This document shows, in pieces, positions 44,496-54,062 of a DNA stretch of 64,000 nt. The DNA is from CAZQVN01 sp964596775 (GTDB lineage Bacteria > Eisenbacteria > RBG-16-71-46 > JABDJR01 > JAWXBZ01): the NCBI GenBank assembly GCA_964596775.1, contig CAZQVN010000017.1:1-64000 (forward strand). The letters run 5' to 3'. A program made the position numbers and the translations under genes. The notes beneath the pieces are model-generated. The model searched no databases and was not told the DNA's origin. It was given only the letters and a program-made list of their open reading frames with translations. Numbering within the stretch: position 1 is the first letter of the stretch; each line of letters starts with the position of its first letter.

Positions 44496-45926
44496 ATGAA
44501 CGACATTCTTGCCGTCTGGAAGCGCCTCACCCCGAACCAGCGCATGGGGTTCTCGGCGGGGATCGCCGCGATCCTCCTCACCGCGCTGTTTGCCGCCTCG
44601 TGGGCGCGCAAACCGGAGTACATGGTCCTGTTTTCCGGCCTCGAGTCCAAGGACGCCGGCCAGATCGTCGACGAACTGCGGTCCCGCAAGGTCCCGTATC
44701 GCGTCGGCGACGGCAGCGGAACGATCGAGGTGCCGGCGAACATGGTGCACGAACTGCGCCTCTCGCTGGCCTCGGAAGGGATGCCCCATGCCTCCGGAAA
44801 CGGCTGGGAGCTCATGGACCGCAACTCGCTCGGCATGACCGATTTCCTCCAGAACCTGAACTACCAGCGGGCCCTGGAAGGGGAACTGGCCCGTTCCATC
44901 ACCCAGCTCGGAGAGGTCCAGAACGCCCGCGTGCATGTCGTGATTCCGCGCCCGGCCCTGTTTGCCGAGGACAAGCGGGAACCGACGGCCTCGGTCGTGC
45001 TGCGGATCAATTCCGGCGCGCGTCTCGGCGCCCAGCAGGTGCGGGGCATCACGCATCTCGTGGCCGGTTCCGTCGAGGGGCTGTCGCCGTCGAACATCAC
45101 GATCCTGGACACGAACGGGAACATCCTCTCCCAGCCGCGCGAAACGAACTCGATCGCCGGGCTCTCCTCGGAGCAGCTGGAAATGCAGCGCGGCGTCGAG
45201 GTGTACCTGGCCGGAAAGGCCCAGACGATGCTGGCCGGCGTGGTGGGCGACGGCAAGGTCATCGTGCAGGTGGCCGCGGATCTCGATTTCGAGAAGGTCG
45301 AGAAGACCGTCGAGAGCTGGGACGCCGACAACCCCGTGGTGCGCAGCGAGCAGCGCTCGACCCAGTCGGGGGGCGAGTCGAGCGTCACGAACTACGAAAT
45401 CGGCAAGACGGTGGCCCACGTGATGGACGGAGTCGGCAACATCAAGAAGCTGACCGCCGCGGTGCTCGTGGACGGCATCAAGAAGCTCGACGAGAAGAAT
45501 GAAGTGGTCTACCAGGCGCGCACCGAAGAGGAGCTGACCAAGCTGACCGCGGTCGTCCGGACGGCCATCGGCTACGACGAATCCCGCGGTGACCAGGTCG
45601 AGGTGGTGAACTTCCCGTTCGAGACCGGCCCGGATCCGATCGAAATGCAGACGATGAAGAAGGACGACCAGATGCGCTTCTTCATGGACATGGGCGGCAA
45701 GGTGGCCACCGGGATCCTCCTCCTCGTGCTGCTGTTCTTCGCCCGGTCCTTCTTCCGGAAGGCGACGATGGTGGCCCCCGCCGGCAGCCTGCCTGCCGCC
45801 GGGGCGACGCCGGCCCTGGCCTCGCCGGACATGGACCGGCGGATCCGGTTGCTGGCCCAGGAAAAGCCCGAGCGCATCGCCCTGGTCATCAAGTCCTGGC
45901 TCAAGGAAGACGGAGTGGAGGCTTAG
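44496..45926 (+). CDS. fliF: Flagellar MS-ring protein FliF
   Basis: 476 aa, shorter than the common 520-570. An N-terminal membrane helix (about 17-36) precedes the ring-building motifs: LFSGLESKDAGQIVDELRS, NLNYQRALEGELARSI, VQNARVHVVIPRPALFAEDK and the YscJ/FliF-like domains. A second helix (about 405-425) leads to a short cytosolic tail that ends PERIALVIKSWLKED, the FliG-binding helix. The linker between the ring part and the last helix is brief, explaining the length. It forms the inner-membrane ring on which export apparatus and C-ring assemble. Its stop abuts the fliG start directly. Confidence 0.95.
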   Translation: MNDILAVWKRLTPNQRMGFSAGIAAILLTALFAASWARKPEYMVLFSGLESKDAGQIVDELRSRKVPYRVGDGSGTIEVPANMVHELRLSLASEGMPHASGNGWELMDRNSLGMTDFLQNLNYQRALEGELARSITQLGEVQNARVHVVIPRPALFAEDKREPTASVVLRINSGARLGAQQVRGITHLVAGSVEGLSPSNITILDTNGNILSQPRETNSIAGLSSEQLEMQRGVEVYLAGKAQTMLAGVVGDGKVIVQVAADLDFEKVEKTVESWDADNPVVRSEQRSTQSGGESSVTNYEIGKTVAHVMDGVGNIKKLTAAVLVDGIKKLDEKNEVVYQARTEEELTKLTAVVRTAIGYDESRGDQVEVVNFPFETGPDPIEMQTMKKDDQMRFFMDMGGKVATGILLLVLLFFARSFFRKATMVAPAGSLPAAGATPALASPDMDRRIRLLAQEKPERIALVIKSWLKEDGVEA

Positions 45927-46955
45927 ATGGCCGCAACGGACAAGGTCGCCCTGACGGGCACCGAGAAGGCCGCGGTTCTGCTCATTTCGCTCGGCGAGGA
46001 TCACGCCGCGTCGGTCCTCAAGCAGATGAAGGGGGACGAAGTGGAACGCGTCGTCAGCGAGATCGGACGGCAGGGCGAGGTCAAGCCGGCCACGAAGGAA
46101 CACGTGGGGCGGGACTTCCTGGCCCGGCTCGAATCCGTGACGAAGCGGACCGAAGGGGGCTGGGACTATGCCCGGAACACGCTGGAGCGGGCCGTTGGGC
46201 AGGAACCGGCGGGCCGGATACTCAAGCTGGCCGGCAAGCCCCGGCAGGAGGGCTTCGCCCTGCTCGAAGCGGCCCCGAACGACAAGCTGACGAAATTCCT
46301 GCTGGACGAGCATCCGCAGACGATCGCGCTGATCCTGACCCAGCTCGCCGCGGAAAAGGCGGCGCTGGCCCTCGCCGGCCTGCCCGAGGCACTGAGGCCG
46401 GAAGTGACGGCGCGCATCGCCGCGATGGACAAGGTGCCCGCGGAGATGCTGTCGGAACTCAAGGCGGTCATCGTCCGCGATCTCGGCCAGTCGCTGGCGC
46501 CCGAGGAGGATGCGGCCCAGGTCAGCGGCGGGCCGGAAAAGGCCGCCGCCATCCTCAACAAGGTGGACAAGGAGATCGGGCAGAAGACGCTCGAATCGCT
46601 CGCCGACGTGGACCCCGAACTCGTGGACGAGATCAAGAAGAAGATGTTCGTGTTCGACGACATCCGGCTGATCGACGACAAGGGCGTGCAGCGCTTCCTC
46701 AAGGAGATCGAGTCCAAGGTGCTCGGCGTGGCCCTCAAGGCCTGCGCGTCCGAAATCAAGGAGAACATCTTCCGCAACATGTCCAAGCGGGCCGGGGAGC
46801 TGCTGAAGGAGGAGATGGAGCTCATGGGCCCGATCCGGCTGTCCCAGGTCGAGGAGGCCCAGGAGTCGATCGTCGAGGTGGTGCGGCGGCTCGTCGAGGA
46901 GGGGGAAATCAACCTGATGGGGCGTGGCGGCCAGGAGGACGAACTCGTTGGGTAA
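45927..46955 (+). CDS. fliG: Flagellar motor switch protein FliG
   Basis: 342 aa, normal length. All three FliG segments are recognisable: an N-terminal domain (EKAAVLLISLGEDHAASVLK), the middle EHPQTIALILTQL motif at about 128-142, and a C-terminal domain with MFVFDDIRLIDDKGVQRFLK carrying the charged torque helix. It couples proton or sodium flow through the stators to rotor movement. The ATG begins right after the fliF stop. Confidence 0.95.
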   Translation: MAATDKVALTGTEKAAVLLISLGEDHAASVLKQMKGDEVERVVSEIGRQGEVKPATKEHVGRDFLARLESVTKRTEGGWDYARNTLERAVGQEPAGRILKLAGKPRQEGFALLEAAPNDKLTKFLLDEHPQTIALILTQLAAEKAALALAGLPEALRPEVTARIAAMDKVPAEMLSELKAVIVRDLGQSLAPEEDAAQVSGGPEKAAAILNKVDKEIGQKTLESLADVDPELVDEIKKKMFVFDDIRLIDDKGVQRFLKEIESKVLGVALKACASEIKENIFRNMSKRAGELLKEEMELMGPIRLSQVEEAQESIVEVVRRLVEEGEINLMGRGGQEDELVG

Positions 46956-47577
46956 CGTGCTGCGCGACGTCCTGTTCGCGGGGGATTTCCTCATCGGAGG
47001 AGACAGCGCGCCCATGGCGCACGCTCATCCGCAGCTGGCGGCCGAGCGCCAGGCCGGCCATGCCGAGGGGTTCGAGGCCGGCCGCGCCGCCGGGCGCGAG
47101 GAGGCGCTCCTCGAGTTCGATCGGGCCCTGGGCGCGCTGGAGTCCGCCGGCCGCGCGCTCGTGGCGGCCCGCGACGAAGCCGTTCTCGCCGGTGAGGCCG
47201 ACATCGCGGATCTCGCCGTGGCGGTCGCGGAGAAGATCGTGAAGAAGCGCGTCGAGGAGGATGCGGATCTCGCGGTCACGCTCGTGCGCGAGGCGCTCAA
47301 GCGCATTTCGGACCGGAGCCGCCTGCAGATCCGGGTGCATCCGGACTGCCTGGCCCGGGTGGCTGCGCACCGCGCGGAGTGGCTCGAGGCGATGGGGGCG
47401 CCGGGGCCGCTCGAGCTCGTTCCCGACCGGCGGGTCGGCATCGGCGGCGCCGAAGTGGTCTTCCCCGAGGGGATCGTCGACGCGCGCCTGGAAACCCAGC
47501 TGGAAGAAGTCCGCCGCCTGTTCGCCGACCGGGGGACGGAGTCCGCCCGGGAGCCGGGCGGGGAGGATGTGGAATGA
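46948..47577 (+). CDS. fliH: Flagellar export ATPase regulator FliH
   Basis: 209 aa from TTG 46948, which follows AGGAGG (46933-46938) by nine bases and overlaps the fliG stop; GTG 46957 and GTG 46924 are alternatives. The N-terminal part has a GxxxG-type stretch (GHAEGFEAGRAAGREEALL), the central helix is charged and coiled-coil-like, and the C-terminus (LELVPDRRVGIGGAEVVFPE, then GIVDARLETQLEEV) matches FliH/HrpE. It binds FliI and FliN. The stop overlaps the fliI start. Confidence 0.9.
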   Translation: MGNVLRDVLFAGDFLIGGDSAPMAHAHPQLAAERQAGHAEGFEAGRAAGREEALLEFDRALGALESAGRALVAARDEAVLAGEADIADLAVAVAEKIVKKRVEEDADLAVTLVREALKRISDRSRLQIRVHPDCLARVAAHRAEWLEAMGAPGPLELVPDRRVGIGGAEVVFPEGIVDARLETQLEEVRRLFADRGTESAREPGGEDVE

Positions 47578-48887
47578 GTGCAACGGCACTCTTCCGGGAT
47601 GCGCTGAACGGCGCCGACCTCGTGCGGACGAACGGCATCGTCAAGCAGGTGGTCGGGCTGGTCATCGAGTCGACCGGGCCGGAGGCCGCCGTCGGCGACG
47701 TGTGCGAAATCCGCTACCGGCGGAACGCGCCCCCGGTGGCCGCGGAGGTCGTCGGTTTCAAGGACGGCCGGACGCTGCTGATGCCGCTCGGCGAAATGGG
47801 CGGCATCGCGCCGGGAAGCGTGGTCGTGCCGACGCACCGGTCGCTGCTGGCGCCGGTCGGTCCGGGGCTGCTCGGGCGGGTCATCGACAGCCTCGGCGAG
47901 CCGATCGACGGGCTCGGTCCGGTGGACGCGCGCGCCTATCGCCCGGTGAACGCGCCGCCTCCGAATCCGCTTGAGCGGTCCCGCATCGAGGAGCCGCTGG
48001 GCACCGGGATCCGGGCGATCGACGCCTGCCTGACCTGCGGCCGCGGACAGCGCTTCGGCATCTTCGCCGGGTCGGGCGTCGGCAAGAGCATGCTCATGGG
48101 GATGGTGGCCCGCAGCTCGAAGGCCCGGGTCAACGTGATCGCGCTCGTGGGGGAACGCGGCCGCGAAGTGAAGGATTTCATCGAGCGCGACCTCCGCGCG
48201 GAGGGGTTGTCGCGTTCCGTCGTCGTGGCCGTCACCGGGGACCGCCCGGCGCTGCTTCGGGTGAAGGGGGCGCTGATCGCCACGACGATCGCCGAGTACT
48301 TCCGCGACCAGGGGCTGGACGTGCTGCTGATGGTGGACTCGCTGACCCGGGTGGCCATGGCCCAGCGCGAAATCGGCCTGACCGTCGGCGAACCGCCCAC
48401 CACCCGCGGCTACACGCCGTCGGTCTTCGCGCTCCTCCCGCAGTTTCTCGAACGGGCCGGCACGAACGGAAAGGGTTCGATCACCGGGATGTACACGGTT
48501 CTCGTGGAAGGCGACGACATGAACGAGCCGATCGCAGACGCGGCGCGCTCGATCCTCGACGGCCACATCGTCCTGTCGCGGAGGCTGGCGGCGCGCGGTC
48601 ACTACCCGGCCATCGACGTCCTCGAGTCGGTGTCCCGCGTGATGATCGACGTGGTGTCGCCGGAGCATCGCGACCAGGCCAGGAAACTCGTCGAGATCCT
48701 CGCCACGTACCGCGAGGCGGAGGACCTGATCAACATCGGCGCCTACGCGAAGGGGAGCAATCCGCGGATCGACCGGGCGATCGCGAAGATCGACGAGATC
48801 AACGCGTTCCTCCGGCAGAACGTGGAGGATCCCTCGGACTTCGAGTCGACGCTGCGGGCCCTTGCGGAACTCGGAGGCGGGGAATGA
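47574..48887 (+). CDS. fliI: Flagellum-specific ATP synthase FliI
   Basis: 437 aa. Walker A GIFAGSGVGKSMLMG, Walker B in VLLMVDSLTRVAMAQREIG, and the dedicated signature PPTTRGYTPSVFALLPQ identify the type III export ATPase rather than F1-beta. It energises flagellar protein export at the basal body. The start ATG 47574 overlaps the fliH stop; upstream in-frame sequence belongs to fliH in another frame. The end overlaps fliJ by four bases. Confidence 0.96.
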   Translation: MSATALFRDALNGADLVRTNGIVKQVVGLVIESTGPEAAVGDVCEIRYRRNAPPVAAEVVGFKDGRTLLMPLGEMGGIAPGSVVVPTHRSLLAPVGPGLLGRVIDSLGEPIDGLGPVDARAYRPVNAPPPNPLERSRIEEPLGTGIRAIDACLTCGRGQRFGIFAGSGVGKSMLMGMVARSSKARVNVIALVGERGREVKDFIERDLRAEGLSRSVVVAVTGDRPALLRVKGALIATTIAEYFRDQGLDVLLMVDSLTRVAMAQREIGLTVGEPPTTRGYTPSVFALLPQFLERAGTNGKGSITGMYTVLVEGDDMNEPIADAARSILDGHIVLSRRLAARGHYPAIDVLESVSRVMIDVVSPEHRDQARKLVEILATYREAEDLINIGAYAKGSNPRIDRAIAKIDEINAFLRQNVEDPSDFESTLRALAELGGGE

Positions 48888-49852
48888 AGAAGTTCCGGTT
48901 CCGCCTCGAGTCCGTGCTGTCCGCGCGGAAGTCGATGGAGCGCCTGAAGCAGGAAAGCCTCGCCGCGGAGACCCGCCGCGAGCTGAGCGAAAAGGAGCGG
49001 CTGGCGGCCGCCGAACAGGCTCACGCGGAAGCGCTGCGCCAGAACGAGTCCGGCGACCTGGACATGCACGAGCTGCTGCTCATGGCCCGGCACCGCGAGC
49101 GCCTGGCCGGTCTCGTGCGCGAGGGAAAGGACCGCGTGACCCGGGCGGCGCACCGCACCGAGGACGCGCGATCCGCGCTCGTCGACGCGGCGCGTGAACG
49201 GAGCGTGGTGGAAAACCTGAAGGAGCGCCGCCGGACCGAGCATCGCGCCGAGGTCGAGCGGGAGGAGCAGAAGGGGCTGGACGAGATCGCCGGGCGGATC
49301 GTGCGGGGCGAGGGGGGGAATGTCGCGGTGACGGTGGTTGTCGTCATCATCCTCTACCTCGTGCTGTTCGTCGGCCTGCTCAAGGTGACCGGCGTGCTCG
49401 ACAACCAGGTGATCCCGCGCCTCAAGGGGCAGGCTCCCGCGGCCGCCGGTGCGGACAGCCTCGCCTTTCTCGACGGCGACATCGACACCGCGACCCGCCT
49501 CGCGGAAGTGGAGCGCCTGGCTGCCCAGCGCGACTCGCTGGCGTCGCTGTCGCGCCGGCTGGACATGAAGGCGCAGGAGCTCGACCGGCGCATCGGAAAT
49601 CTCGAGAAGATGCTGGCGGATGCCGAAAAGGAAGAGTCGGCCGGCCGGAAGGACTACACGAATCTCGCCGCGGTGTACGCGGGGATGAAACCGAACCAGT
49701 TGAAACCGATCGTCGCGGAGCTGGACGAAGAAACGCTCTACGGAGTGATGTCGCAGCTCAAGGGGCGCCAGCTCGGCGCCCTGCTTGGAGTCATGGAACC
49801 GGCCCGCGCCGCGCTTCTTTCCGAGCGTCTCGCCACGGGAGCGAACAAATGA
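48884..49852 (+). CDS. fliJ: FliJ-MotE fusion protein
   Basis: 322 aa in one frame. Residues 1-145 are FliJ (MKKFRFRLESVLSARK start, long charged coiled coil, EIAGRIVRG end), the export chaperone that stimulates FliI. A membrane helix follows (about 147-168, VAVTVVVVIILYLVLFVGLL), then a coiled coil (about 205-265) and a C-terminal helix bundle YAGMKPNQLKPIVAELDEET, GVMSQL… resembling MotE/MgtE-N-type chaperones of stator MotB. Usually these are separate adjacent genes. A run of seven G at 49312-49318 lies right at the junction, so a frameshift or sequencing error creating the fusion must be considered. Confidence 0.8.
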   Translation: MKKFRFRLESVLSARKSMERLKQESLAAETRRELSEKERLAAAEQAHAEALRQNESGDLDMHELLLMARHRERLAGLVREGKDRVTRAAHRTEDARSALVDAARERSVVENLKERRRTEHRAEVEREEQKGLDEIAGRIVRGEGGNVAVTVVVVIILYLVLFVGLLKVTGVLDNQVIPRLKGQAPAAAGADSLAFLDGDIDTATRLAEVERLAAQRDSLASLSRRLDMKAQELDRRIGNLEKMLADAEKEESAGRKDYTNLAAVYAGMKPNQLKPIVAELDEETLYGVMSQLKGRQLGALLGVMEPARAALLSERLATGANK

Positions 49853-52800
49853 AGAACAAGCTAGTGGACATGATGGATGCCGGGACCAGGGTCCCGGCGG
49901 GGAGTGCGACCGGCCCCGGAAAGAAGACGAAAGGCGCGGGTGTCCAGGGAGTGAAGGGCGGGGCCGGGAAGCCGGATCTCCCCGGAGCGTCCCGCAAGGA
50001 CAGCCCGCACTCCACCGGACCGGCGGACTTTCAGAGCCTGCTCGCGCACGCGATTCCGCCTTCGACGTTGCCTGTTTCTGATGCCCGACGCGTTGAGACC
50101 GCGCCTCACTTCGAGGCGGGAACCGCGGGACCAGGGAGCGGGCCAACCTCGAAGGCGGCATCCGTGAGCGGGGGCAATCCGGTGATGGACGAGGCGTCCG
50201 GCGGCACCCTTCCGTCCGTGCTCCAGGAGCGCGGCGGGAAGAAGGGGCGGCCGGTGAGACTTCCCGCGGATGCCGCCCGGACTGTTCCTGCGCCCCGCCT
50301 TCCGATGGAGGAGGGGCCGGACGGCATTCCCTCGTGGAAAGGACTGGACGCGGGCTCCGGCGCCGCCGGGGCGGACGATCGTCCGGGGAAGACCGGCGCG
50401 ACAGCGTCGGCGGATGCGGTCGGGCACGCTTCGGAAGCGGTCGGTCGCGCCGCGGGAACGGGCCGGGGCGCGCAGTCCGCGCCGCTTCCGGACAGCGCCG
50501 CTGTCCTGTCTGCCGGTCGGTCGCGCGCCGTCACCGGTACCCAGGCCGGAGTACGGATGCCGGCAACCGGCGAAGCCGTGCCGCACGGACACAATCCGGA
50601 CAGGAGCGGTGCCCTGCCTCCCGGTCGTGCGCCGGAAGTCGGCGATACACCGCCCGCGGGCGGGAAACGCAACGCAGGTGAAGCAACGCAGACCGTGCGA
50701 ACGGCGGACAACCGGGACGCCGCGTCGGCCGGCCGTACGCCGGAAGCGCTCGATGTACGGCCGGGCACCGTCGCGCGGGGATCGGACACGACCGCGCGCG
50801 ACCGGGCGGCTGAGATCACCCGGGCCGGACGCATCGTCACGACCCGGGGACCAGGTGACGCGCCTGTGCCGGCGGACACGCGACCCGTGAAGCCGGCGCC
50901 GGTCGGGAATGCGGGTGCGGGGGATCCGCGCACGCACCGCGGGCGCTCCATCGTGGAAGTCCCATCCGCCCCGAAACTGTACACGCTGTGGACATCGCCC
51001 GGTGTGGCGCCCGCCGCGGGTGCGGGAACCCCCCACACCCCGGCACAGGCCGCACACTCCGGTCCCGCCGTGGATCTGCGCCCGGTCGCATCCGGAATCC
51101 CCGGTCGCGCCGTCGTGGTGCCGGATGCACAGATCGGTCCTCCGGGCGGCATCGCCGTTTCCGGCGATGCCGGTGATGCGGCGTCGCCGGGCCTGCCGCC
51201 TTCCGCTTCCGTGAAGCCGGGCGCGTCGGCGGCCGTCAACGCGTCAACCGTGCGGCCGGAGAATGCGGGTGCAGGCCGTTCCCCGCATCCCGGAACGATG
51301 AAGTCGATCATTGCGGACGTGAGTCGTGTGGAGGTGTCCAGGCCGGCGCATCCGGCGCACGCGGCGGGCGCGGACCGCCCGGCCGTTTCGGGCCCGGCTC
51401 TGTCGGTGAACAGTGGGGGCGCGGATCGCCCGGTCGCTTCGGCCTCGACGGCCCCGGCGCACGCTGCGGGAACGGACCGCCCGGTCGCTTCGGCCAAGAC
51501 GGTCCCGGCGCACGTTGCGGGCGCGGACCGCCCGGCCGTTTCGGCCAAGACGGTCCCGGCGCACGTTGCCGGCGCGGATCGCCCGGTCACTGCGGCTTCG
51601 AAGCACCCGGCGCTCGCCGGGACGGTGGATTCTCCGCCGGCAGCACACTCGACCCCATCGACGACCGCTGAAGGCACCGGGCGTCCGGCAACCCGCGGAC
51701 CCGCCGGGCCGATCGCCGCGGACACGCTGCGTTCCCCCGCCACGTCGACACCGGGCGTGGCCGACGCCGCGCGGCGGCCCGCAGAAGTCGTGACCGTCCG
51801 CCCTGAGCCCGTCGACATCCCGCGCGGAGCGACACACACGCCCGACGGGAACGTCTTGAAACCGGCCGACTCCGGAAGCGCCGCCACGGCGCGTCCGGTC
51901 GCCCGTACGGTCGAGACCCCGCGGACCGCGGGAACGGACATGTCGGGGCACCATGGCACCACGTCGGAAACCGGTGAAACCGGGACCGCCGTGGCGCGGG
52001 ACGCGGATGGATCCACGACCAGGCCCCGGGCGGGAGCGGGCGTCGATCCCCGCCCGACCGGTTCGCGGCCGAACGCACCCGTATTTCCGGAATCGCGCCG
52101 CGGAGTGATCACTCCCGCGCACCTCGGGCGGCCTGGGCCGGCCTCCAATCCGGAGGCGGACACGAATACCGTTCCGGCCGCGGCCTTGAGCCGGCATGCG
52201 TCGCCGCCCGCGGAACAGTCCGTGAGACCGGCACCCGCTGCCGCTTCGCTCACGGCGCCGGTGATCCCCGGCACAACGGGAATCACCGCCGGGTCCGTTC
52301 GCGGGCAGGATACGAACGCGCCGTCCGGGCCTGTACCGGCCGGAGCCGATCTCCGGCCCGCACCGCACAGTGAGGAACCGGACGCAGGTTCTCCGGTCGA
52401 TCGCAGCGCCGCGGGGTCGGCGCACGGTAGTCGGGTGGAAAGCGGCGAGAGAGCCGATTTCCGATCCAGCCTGGAGGCGCTGCCGCGGATGACGTTGGCC
52501 ACCCGGGATCCGGGATCGACGCCCCGCAGTCGCACCCAGCAGAAGGCGGAGGCCCGTCTTTCCGAAGCGCGTCAGCCCGTTTCCGCCGCGAGCGGCGAGG
52601 GGCCCGCGGCCAGGACCGGCGCCGCTCCGATGATCGAGCCGGGCGTCGTTGCAAAAGGCCCCGGACCGGATCGGCCGGGTGCTGTTTCCGCGCCGGCGGC
52701 GGCGAACCCCGGAGCGGCCGACCCGTCCATCGCCGCGCCGCCTCCGGACGGAGGCTCGGCGGCATTCGACCGTCCCCGCACCGGAATCGGCCTGGCGTCC

Positions 52801-53259
52801 GCGCCGCCCCCTCCGCACGCGGCCGCCTGGAACGAGGGGCTGACCCCCCACGGAGCGGCACGCCTGAGGACCTCGGTGGCGGCGGCTCTCCGCGAGGGGC
52901 GGAACGAACTGACCATGGAACTGGATCCGCGCCATCTCGGGAAGCTGAAAATTCATCTCGAGGTGACCGGGCAGTCGGTGACGGCCCACCTGTTGACGGA
53001 AACGAACGCCGCCCGGCAGGCCCTTGAAGCGCACAAGACGGAACTGGCGCAGATGCTCCAGGCCCAGGGGTTCACGCTCGAGCAGTTCGACGTGAATCTC
53101 GACCGGGCGCCCCAGCGCGACACGACGGGGCACCAGCCGGCGCCCGGGGAGGGAAAACAGGAAGGATTCGGAGACTCCGGCAGTCGGCCGGAAACTCCGG
53201 CGGCACGGCCGGCGGACCGCGTGGCTCTGGGAATGAACCGCGTGGACCGGGTGGCCTGA
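49849..53259 (+). CDS. fliK: Flagellar hook-length control protein FliK, greatly expanded
   Basis: 1136 aa against the usual 350-650. Only the ends look conserved: the C-terminal Flg_hook domain at about residues 1005-1085 (ALREGRNELTMELDPRHLGK, LKIHLEVTGQSV) is clear FliK. The middle is a low-complexity Pro/Ala/Gly/Asp/Arg/Thr-rich region of about 900 residues, with five tandem 17-residue repeats (see 51352-51606). The disordered part acts as a molecular ruler in other bacteria, so its size may set hook length. ATG 49849 overlaps the fliJ stop. Confidence 0.9.
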   Translation: MKNKLVDMMDAGTRVPAGSATGPGKKTKGAGVQGVKGGAGKPDLPGASRKDSPHSTGPADFQSLLAHAIPPSTLPVSDARRVETAPHFEAGTAGPGSGPTSKAASVSGGNPVMDEASGGTLPSVLQERGGKKGRPVRLPADAARTVPAPRLPMEEGPDGIPSWKGLDAGSGAAGADDRPGKTGATASADAVGHASEAVGRAAGTGRGAQSAPLPDSAAVLSAGRSRAVTGTQAGVRMPATGEAVPHGHNPDRSGALPPGRAPEVGDTPPAGGKRNAGEATQTVRTADNRDAASAGRTPEALDVRPGTVARGSDTTARDRAAEITRAGRIVTTRGPGDAPVPADTRPVKPAPVGNAGAGDPRTHRGRSIVEVPSAPKLYTLWTSPGVAPAAGAGTPHTPAQAAHSGPAVDLRPVASGIPGRAVVVPDAQIGPPGGIAVSGDAGDAASPGLPPSASVKPGASAAVNASTVRPENAGAGRSPHPGTMKSIIADVSRVEVSRPAHPAHAAGADRPAVSGPALSVNSGGADRPVASASTAPAHAAGTDRPVASAKTVPAHVAGADRPAVSAKTVPAHVAGADRPVTAASKHPALAGTVDSPPAAHSTPSTTAEGTGRPATRGPAGPIAADTLRSPATSTPGVADAARRPAEVVTVRPEPVDIPRGATHTPDGNVLKPADSGSAATARPVARTVETPRTAGTDMSGHHGTTSETGETGTAVARDADGSTTRPRAGAGVDPRPTGSRPNAPVFPESRRGVITPAHLGRPGPASNPEADTNTVPAAALSRHASPPAEQSVRPAPAAASLTAPVIPGTTGITAGSVRGQDTNAPSGPVPAGADLRPAPHSEEPDAGSPVDRSAAGSAHGSRVESGERADFRSSLEALPRMTLATRDPGSTPRSRTQQKAEARLSEARQPVSAASGEGPAARTGAAPMIEPGVVAKGPGPDRPGAVSAPAAANPGAADPSIAAPPPDGGSAAFDRPRTGIGLASAPPPPHAAAWNEGLTPHGAARLRTSVAAALREGRNELTMELDPRHLGKLKIHLEVTGQSVTAHLLTETNAARQALEAHKTELAQMLQAQGFTLEQFDVNLDRAPQRDTTGHQPAPGEGKQEGFGDSGSRPETPAARPADRVALGMNRVDRVA
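51352..51606. repeat. Five tandem 51-bp repeats inside fliK
   Basis: Units of 51 bp begin at 51352, 51403, 51454, 51505 and 51556. Each encodes a 17-residue unit of the form PAHxAGxDRPxxSAKTV; units three to five are nearly identical at DNA level and unit two is the most diverged. Since 51 is a multiple of three, copy-number change keeps the frame. Confidence 0.9.
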
Positions 53260-53284
53260 TCTTGAACGAAGGAGGTGAAGAACA

Positions 53285-53953
53285 ATGGAAATCCAGGGAG
53301 TCGGAACATCCGGCTCGAAGCAGGAAGTGCAGAACCTGTTCGGAGCGGCGGGCGGAGTGCTCGGGAAGGACGATTTTCTCAAGCTCCTCGTGACGCAGCT
53401 GTCGAACCAGGATCCGCTGGACCCGCAGAGCAACGAGCAGTACATCGCTCAGCTCGCCCAGTTCTCGGCGCTCGAACAGGCCCAGAACATGAACGCGACG
53501 CTGCAGGCGAACTCGATCCTGACGCAGTCCGTGAACAACGCGCTCACGGCCAGCCTCATCGGCAAGGAAGTGCGCGCCGTGGGCAACACCATCGTGGCCG
53601 ACGGGACCAACGGCACACAGGTGCCGGTCAATCTTGAAAAGGCCGGCCAGGTGACGCTGACGATCAAGGACGCCGACGGAAAGGTGGTCAAGGTCATCAA
53701 GACGTCCGAACTCAAGGGAGGGGAAAACAAGATCGAATGGGATGGGAGGGACGAGCGCGGGTCGCTGGTTCCGGCCGGCAGCTACAGCTATTCCGCTGAA
53801 GCCACCGGCGTGGACGGGGAACCGATCCGGGTCGACCCGTACTTCGTCGGCGTCGTTTCCGGAGTCAAGTTCGTCGGAGGGAATGCCGTTCTTATGGTGG
53901 GAGACCGCGAGGTCCCGCTGGGATCGGTGATCCAGATTGGCGGATCCTCCTGA
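53285..53953 (+). CDS. flgD: Flagellar hook-capping protein FlgD
   Basis: 222 aa. N-terminal FlgD signature LGKDDFLKLLVTQLSNQDPL and QYIAQLAQFSALEQ, then a FlgD Ig-like domain (KVVKVIKTSELKGGENKIEW and PAGSYSYSAEA) nested in a TUDOR-like part. It caps the growing hook. An ideal GGAGGTGA lies six bases before ATG 53285. This true FlgD shares its Ig-like domain with the C-terminal tails of several secreted proteins in this window. A perfect hairpin overlaps its stop codon. Confidence 0.95.
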   Translation: MEIQGVGTSGSKQEVQNLFGAAGGVLGKDDFLKLLVTQLSNQDPLDPQSNEQYIAQLAQFSALEQAQNMNATLQANSILTQSVNNALTASLIGKEVRAVGNTIVADGTNGTQVPVNLEKAGQVTLTIKDADGKVVKVIKTSELKGGENKIEWDGRDERGSLVPAGSYSYSAEATGVDGEPIRVDPYFVGVVSGVKFVGGNAVLMVGDREVPLGSVIQIGGSS

Positions 53954-53973
53954 ATCCCGCAGGGATTCAGGAG
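53947..53973 (+). other. Perfect 12-bp hairpin at the flgD stop codon
   Basis: CTCCTGAATCCC-GCA-GGGATTCAGGAG is a perfect stem with a 3-base loop; the flgD stop TGA lies inside the left arm. No U-run follows. It may be a tailless terminator, a stabiliser or a processing site between flgD and the next gene. Confidence 0.7.
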
Positions 53974-54062
53974 CGGGTAGGGAAGGGCGGAGGAAATGCA
54001 TCTCCGGCGGCCGACGCCGGTCGGAAGAGCAACGGCAATTGAAACAGCAAAATCAAGAGCCT

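Noticed and set aside
51352..51606. Regular tandem repeats considered as a CRISPR array
   Set aside because: Units are contiguous, without unique spacers, and translate as in-frame 17-residue protein repeats in fliK; no cas gene.
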